From UBA952 sp044361535 (GTDB lineage: Bacteria; Bacteroidota; Bacteroidia; Flavobacteriales_D; Crocinitomicaceae): a stretch of DNA of 64,000 bases. The stretch covers positions 1 to 64,000 of the forward strand of contig JBIKIQ010000002.1 of the NCBI GenBank assembly GCA_044361535.1. Reading direction: 5' to 3'. The translations under genes and the position numbers were made by a program. The notes below the pieces were generated by a model that made no database searches, was not told the DNA's origin, and was given only the letters and a program-made list of their open reading frames with translations. Numbering within the stretch: position 1 is the stretch's first letter; every line of letters starts with the position of its first letter. This document shows positions 60,284 to 64,000 of the stretch, piece by piece.

Positions 60284-63200
60284 ATGAAATACCTCGGCAA
60301 AGTACTCTTTGGTCTATTTCTGATTGTACATTCTTTCATTTTTTCTCAACTAAAAATTAACGAAGGGTGCAATAAAAATTTCCAATCACTTCTTGATGAA
60401 AATGAAGATGCATCGGATTGGATAGAATTGTATAATGGTGGATCGAATACACTAAATCTTTCCTCATATTTTTTATCGGATAATGACGCTTCACCTGCAC
60501 TTTGGCAATTACCTCCCGTTGCACTTGGACCTGGAGAATATCAAACAGTTTTTTGCAGCGGAAAGAATAGGTTAGGCAGTACACCCTTTACAAATGTCTT
60601 AACCCAACCAGCTTTTACGCCTGTGAATGGATGGAATCAACATGCATTGGCAACACCGTTTTTCTGGGACGGAGTTTCAAATGTTGTATTGAATGTTTGT
60701 TCGTATAATTCCACACAGTACACATCGAATAGTTCCTTTTTTCAAACGGCTACTTCGTTTCCTTCGACCCTTGCTACGTTCAATGATGGTAATGATTATT
60801 CATGTTCAGCAAATTTAGGGGGTGTTTACAATCAACGACCTAATGTCAAGTTTAATTCAGCGCAAATAGGTTTTGGCACCATCCAAAATTCAGGAACAGA
60901 TTACCCCGCGCCTTATGGGAATTGGTATTGGTGTGCCAGACATCAGTTTTTATTCAAAGCTGATGAACTTATTGCCGCTGGTCTGACGGCTGGTCAAATA
61001 TCTTCTATTTCATTCCAAGTGGCTGGTACCCCTGGTGAATTCTATGATTACATTTCTCTTTCCATGAATCAAACCTCACTCAATGAAATAGAGTCTTCGT
61101 TCATGCCAGAAGGAGGAAATGGTTTGCATACGAATTTCAAACTGGATGGAAATGGTGAAATGGTCTATCTGTTTGATAATTCGGAGCAATTGGTTCATTC
61201 TCTGCTTGTTCAAAGTCCTCAGACCGATATTTCAGTTGGTTTATTTCCAGATGGAAGTGCAAATCTGAAGTGGTTAAATCCATCTCCGGAAGCAACAAAT
61301 AATCTCGCTTCAAATTACAATGACACACTAAAAGAACCGCTTTTTAGCTCACAATCTGGGGTTTATTCTTCGGTTTTCAATGTCGCTCTTGAAAATCCAA
61401 ATACAGTTAACTCCAAAATGGTATATACCTTAGACGGAACCACGCCTACTATCAATTCACTTGAATATAACCTACCCATTCAAGTATTTGCCAATACGGT
61501 CATTAGAGCGAAAGTTTTTCCTTTGAATACAAATGGAATTTTAGCGAGTAATACTGCTTCAGCAACCTATTTAATAGGCGTAACTCACACAACCCCGATT
61601 TTAATGGTAACAACCGATGGAGCTAACTTGTATGGACCAAACGGGATTTTTGATAATTTCACCAGTGACTGGGTCAAGCCTGCCCATGCAGTATACTTGA
61701 ATGAAGGATTGGGTCATCCGTTTTTATTTGAAACAAGAACAGCCATGCGCATGGATGGTGGGGCAGGAGGAAGTCGTTCACAGCCGCAACGTAGCTTTCG
61801 ATTATCATTTGCTCACGGTGCATTGGGAGAAAAACCAATTGAATATCCATTGATTCCAGATCGACCTAATCGAATGAAATATAGCGATATCTACTTACGA
61901 AATGGAAGTAATCAGTTTTTAGCATTGCCTTACAAAGACGCTTCGCAAGTACGAATGATGAGTGAAGGAACAGACAATTATTATTCCGCTTACAGACCTG
62001 TTTCAGTTTATATTAATGGACAGTATTTTGGATTGTATGAGTTGCGCGAGAAATTTAATTCAGAATACTTTGAAATACATGACGGTGCTACCAGAGATTC
62101 GATTGAATTATTGTCTTTAAGCTATTTTTATAATTTAGTGCTACGAGCAGTTGAGGGGGATGTTAACAATTTCTGGTCTTCGTATCAATCTTTCTTGGAT
62201 ATAAGTCCAAATCAACCGGATTATTGGAGTTTGGCAGATGAGCATTTTGATTTGAAGCATTATACAGATTATGTAATTGGTGAATCCTGGATGGGGAATG
62301 TAGATTGGCCACAAAACAATATTAAAATTTATCGCTCAGATAAAACGAATAAACGTTGGCGCTTTGCACTGATTGATTTAGAGTTGTCAATGCAACCGAA
62401 TGGTTGGACAAGTTGTACGGATAATCATATTCGTTATTTACTTGACCGTGATCCTAATATACCTTATATCAATATTTGGTTGCGAAGTGTTCAAAACGAG
62501 TTTTATAAAAACTATTTCATCAATCGCTTTGCTGATTTAATGAACACAAGTTATTCCAACGAGACTATTTTAAGCCGTGAAGAATCCTTCTTTATAGGGA
62601 TGTATCCTGAAATGGATAATGAATACGCGCGTTGGGGTGATCCAAACAATGTACAAGGTCAGTTGAATCAATTCAATGAAAATCACTTGATTTTTAGAGC
62701 TGAATTGGCTTGCAGAAACAATGTTGTCAGAGATAATCTTGTGTCTGAGTTTAATTTAACCAAAAAAGTAAATGTAAATTTAGCCGTTGAACCTGATAGT
62801 TCGGGTTTTATTAGGTTGAATACAATTAAACCAGAAGGTTATCCATGGACTGGAGTATATTTTGACGGTGTTCCAATTGAAATGAGTCCTGTGGCCAAAC
62901 CAGGTTATGAGTTTTCACATTGGAAGCCAAATGTTTATATTTCTGATACTTTAACTGATACTGTTTCGTGTAATGTTGCGCTTACCAATACTACCTTTAC
63001 AGCTGTTTTTAGAAAAATACCAGAACCACCAGACGGGCCTGAAATTCATTTTACACTATATCCAAATCCGGCGTCAGAACAATTTACACTGGAGCATGAT
63101 AACAAAACGCTTGCATCAGGCTGTACTTACGAAATTTATGATTTGAATGGTAGGAAAATACAATATGGTGCAATAAACTCAGCTGGCCTAACTACCCAAA

Positions 63201-63292
63201 TTGGTATCTCCCAATTGAGAAGTGCCATGTATATTATTCGTATTCGTCAAGAGAATACTACGCTCCAAACTTTTCGATTTATAAAGGACTAA
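60284..63292 (+). CDS. T9SS cargo with lamin-tail and CotH domains
   Basis: A 1002-residue secreted protein. Domains in order: signal peptide to about residue 21; lamin tail domain about 22-120 (LKINEGCNKN, DWIELYNGG); unassigned beta region; chitobiase-type C-terminal beta domain about 351-430 (VYTLDGTTPTINS); CotH kinase-like domain about 435-770 (FGLYELREKFNSEYF near 582, RWRFALIDLELSM near 690); a bacterial repeat domain about 840-915; type A sorting domain from about 923 (FTLYPNPASEQ). It is exported by the T9SS. CotH family members include secreted or surface protein kinases, but activity here is untested. Confidence 0.88.
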   Translation: MKYLGKVLFGLFLIVHSFIFSQLKINEGCNKNFQSLLDENEDASDWIELYNGGSNTLNLSSYFLSDNDASPALWQLPPVALGPGEYQTVFCSGKNRLGSTPFTNVLTQPAFTPVNGWNQHALATPFFWDGVSNVVLNVCSYNSTQYTSNSSFFQTATSFPSTLATFNDGNDYSCSANLGGVYNQRPNVKFNSAQIGFGTIQNSGTDYPAPYGNWYWCARHQFLFKADELIAAGLTAGQISSISFQVAGTPGEFYDYISLSMNQTSLNEIESSFMPEGGNGLHTNFKLDGNGEMVYLFDNSEQLVHSLLVQSPQTDISVGLFPDGSANLKWLNPSPEATNNLASNYNDTLKEPLFSSQSGVYSSVFNVALENPNTVNSKMVYTLDGTTPTINSLEYNLPIQVFANTVIRAKVFPLNTNGILASNTASATYLIGVTHTTPILMVTTDGANLYGPNGIFDNFTSDWVKPAHAVYLNEGLGHPFLFETRTAMRMDGGAGGSRSQPQRSFRLSFAHGALGEKPIEYPLIPDRPNRMKYSDIYLRNGSNQFLALPYKDASQVRMMSEGTDNYYSAYRPVSVYINGQYFGLYELREKFNSEYFEIHDGATRDSIELLSLSYFYNLVLRAVEGDVNNFWSSYQSFLDISPNQPDYWSLADEHFDLKHYTDYVIGESWMGNVDWPQNNIKIYRSDKTNKRWRFALIDLELSMQPNGWTSCTDNHIRYLLDRDPNIPYINIWLRSVQNEFYKNYFINRFADLMNTSYSNETILSREESFFIGMYPEMDNEYARWGDPNNVQGQLNQFNENHLIFRAELACRNNVVRDNLVSEFNLTKKVNVNLAVEPDSSGFIRLNTIKPEGYPWTGVYFDGVPIEMSPVAKPGYEFSHWKPNVYISDTLTDTVSCNVALTNTTFTAVFRKIPEPPDGPEIHFTLYPNPASEQFTLEHDNKTLASGCTYEIYDLNGRKIQYGAINSAGLTTQIGISQLRSAMYIIRIRQENTTLQTFRFIKD

Positions 63293-63302
63293 CTTTTTCA
63301 AA

Positions 63303-63665
63303 TTGCGCATTGATAAATTTATATGGTTTGTTCGTCTGGCTAAAACGCGCAAAGATGCTGTGGAAATGATTAGCCATTCTCGTATTCGCTTAAATTCCTT
63401 TGAGACAAAGCCATCCAAAGAAATTACAATCAATGATTTGATTCAGGTTAAAAAACACAATGCCGTTTTCTCGTACAAAGTTTTTCAAATACCAGATAGA
63501 AGATTAGGTCCTAAGTTAGTGCCAGAGTTCATTGAGGATTGCACCCCGGAAGAAGAAAAAATTAAATTCCAAGAATACCAAACTGCACAGAAAGAATACC
63601 GACAATTTGGAGTTGGAAAGCCAACGAAAAAGCAGCGTAGAGAGTTGACTTTGCTAAAGGGGTGA
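63303..63665 (+). CDS. S4-domain RNA-binding protein (Hsp15-like)
   Basis: A 120-residue cytoplasmic protein with an N-terminal S4 RNA-binding domain: MRIDKFIWFVRLAKTRKDAVEMI at the start and RIRLNSFETKPSKEITINDLIQV next. A basic C-terminal tail ends KPTKKQRRELTLLKG. It resembles Hsp15/HslR, which handles stalled 50S subunits with attached peptidyl-tRNA. The start is TTG at 63303, matching the family N-terminus exactly. It lies 10 nt after the CotH gene stop. Confidence 0.9.
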   Translation: MRIDKFIWFVRLAKTRKDAVEMISHSRIRLNSFETKPSKEITINDLIQVKKHNAVFSYKVFQIPDRRLGPKLVPEFIEDCTPEEEKIKFQEYQTAQKEYRQFGVGKPTKKQRRELTLLKG

Positions 63666-63679
63666 GATGATGTTCTTCC

Positions 63680-63711
63680 CTTCCTCCTTTTGAAGGAGGA
63701 TTGAGGAGGAG
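63680..63711 (+). repeat. Interspersed palindromic repeat, copy C
   Basis: CCTTCCTCCTTTTGAAGGAGG contains an 8-bp stem TCCTCCTT/AAGGAGGA and is followed by ATTGAGGAGGAGGATAC. It has the same layout and orientation as copy A at 4607 and the plus-strand unit at 31886. Confidence 0.7.
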
Positions 63712-63769
63712 GATACTATTCAGTTGGGTAGGTTTTGAAATCCTGCCTACTTGATTCTACGAAGTTTAA

Positions 63770-64000
63770 CTACTTGTCTAGAAACCTATCCACCATCTTC
63801 TTCAAATACTCAATCTCGACTTTTAAGGTTTGAATGTGGTCTTTATCTACTTGAAAATTCGCATGTAAATACGTCACTGCTTCGTGATTATGGCTTTGGT
63901 TAATAACATTATTGGCTTTTTCTCCTACTAATTCTGTCACAGTTGTTTCTAAAGTTCTAGCAATAACAATCAAACGCGGAACACTTAAGCGGTTGTCATC
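63770..64000 (-). CDS. Probable XRE-family regulator, C-terminal part
   Basis: The frame is open through the right edge, so only the last 76 residues are present. The leading residues (SVPRLIVIARTLETTVTELVGE) resemble the final helices of a Cro/C1-type helix-turn-helix domain. The last 35 residues (ENHIQTLKVEIEYLKKMVD-like pattern) form a coiled coil that likely dimerises the protein. The gene lies convergent to the S4 gene across copy C of the repeat. The assignment rests on partial sequence. Confidence 0.7.
   Translation of the reverse strand, partial: DDNRLSVPRLIVIARTLETTVTELVGEKANNVINQSHNHEAVTYLHANFQVDKDHIQTLKVEIEYLKKMVDRFLDK

Noticed and set aside
1..64000. tRNA, rRNA, CRISPR or insertion sequences
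   Set aside because: Reading both strands by eye gave no cloverleaf-like block, spaced direct repeats, transposase or rRNA motif; a covariance search would be decisive for tRNA and small RNAs.

Overview
The window is one contiguous piece of an AT-rich chromosome from a member of the Bacteroidota, most likely order Flavobacteriales. It carries the gliding/type IX secretion (T9SS) genes gldK-L-M-N and sprE/porW. Two proteins end in T9SS sorting domains, and at least fourteen genes or operons are preceded by the Bacteroidota -7 box TAnnTTTG. A Crocinitomicaceae/Fluviicola-like organism would fit, but I cannot fix the genus from sequence alone. No rRNA, tRNA, CRISPR array, phage or insertion sequence was seen. 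The content is mainly core housekeeping with small accessory insertions.

Layout. 1-4.5 kb: gldK (5' truncated), gldL, gldM, gldN, closed by a strong terminator. 4.5-13.3 kb: metK, a large solitary SF1 helicase, then a tight lipoprotein/amino-acid permease/serine hydrolase operon. 13.3-17.3 kb: a SprB-repeat T9SS cargo protein and the arginase-argS operon. 17.4-28.5 kb: FKBP isomerase, ribosomal protein S1, small lipoprotein, GNAT and CoA-transferase, RlpA and cytochrome c, M23 peptidase, glyS, an outer-membrane protein, gpsA and a sigma-54-type response regulator without a DNA-binding domain. 28.6-31.9 kb: small membrane protein, rhodanese, P-type ATPase, then a decayed T9SS tail and an interspersed repeat. 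32-40.7 kb (minus strand): rdgB, ferredoxin-NADP reductase, rny, zapA, a coiled-coil protein, and an outer-membrane protein with a 1029-residue TPR protein. 40.9-50.6 kb: ftsE, acyl-CoA dehydrogenase, anmK, ABC exporter, amn-lysS, a 30-residue basic protein, rng, recX. 50.6-55.8 kb: bactofilin, sprE, yebC, pgk. 55.9-64 kb: MBOAT acyltransferase, DHHW protein and LysM-SGNH esterase, a 1002-residue LTD/CotH T9SS cargo, an S4 RNA-binding protein, and the C-terminal end of a probable XRE regulator.

How they work together. GldK-N form the trans-periplasmic motor and ring of the T9SS, and SprE/PorW is an accessory lipoprotein of the same machine. The cargo proteins at 13.6 and 60.3 kb are probable clients. 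A second theme is the cell envelope: RlpA, M23 peptidase, AnmK, LysM-SGNH with MBOAT/DHHW, bactofilin, FtsE and ZapA all act on or around peptidoglycan and division. Leaders are generally very short. For glyS, rlpA and the ABC exporter the -7 box sits only 3-4 nt from the start codon, suggesting leaderless mRNAs. The least conventional items are the envelope acetylation cassette, the SF1 helicase with a roughly 570-residue insertion, the HTH-less sigma-54-type regulator, the Ser-Lys repeat tract in sprE, and a family of palindromic GA/CT-rich intergenic repeats.
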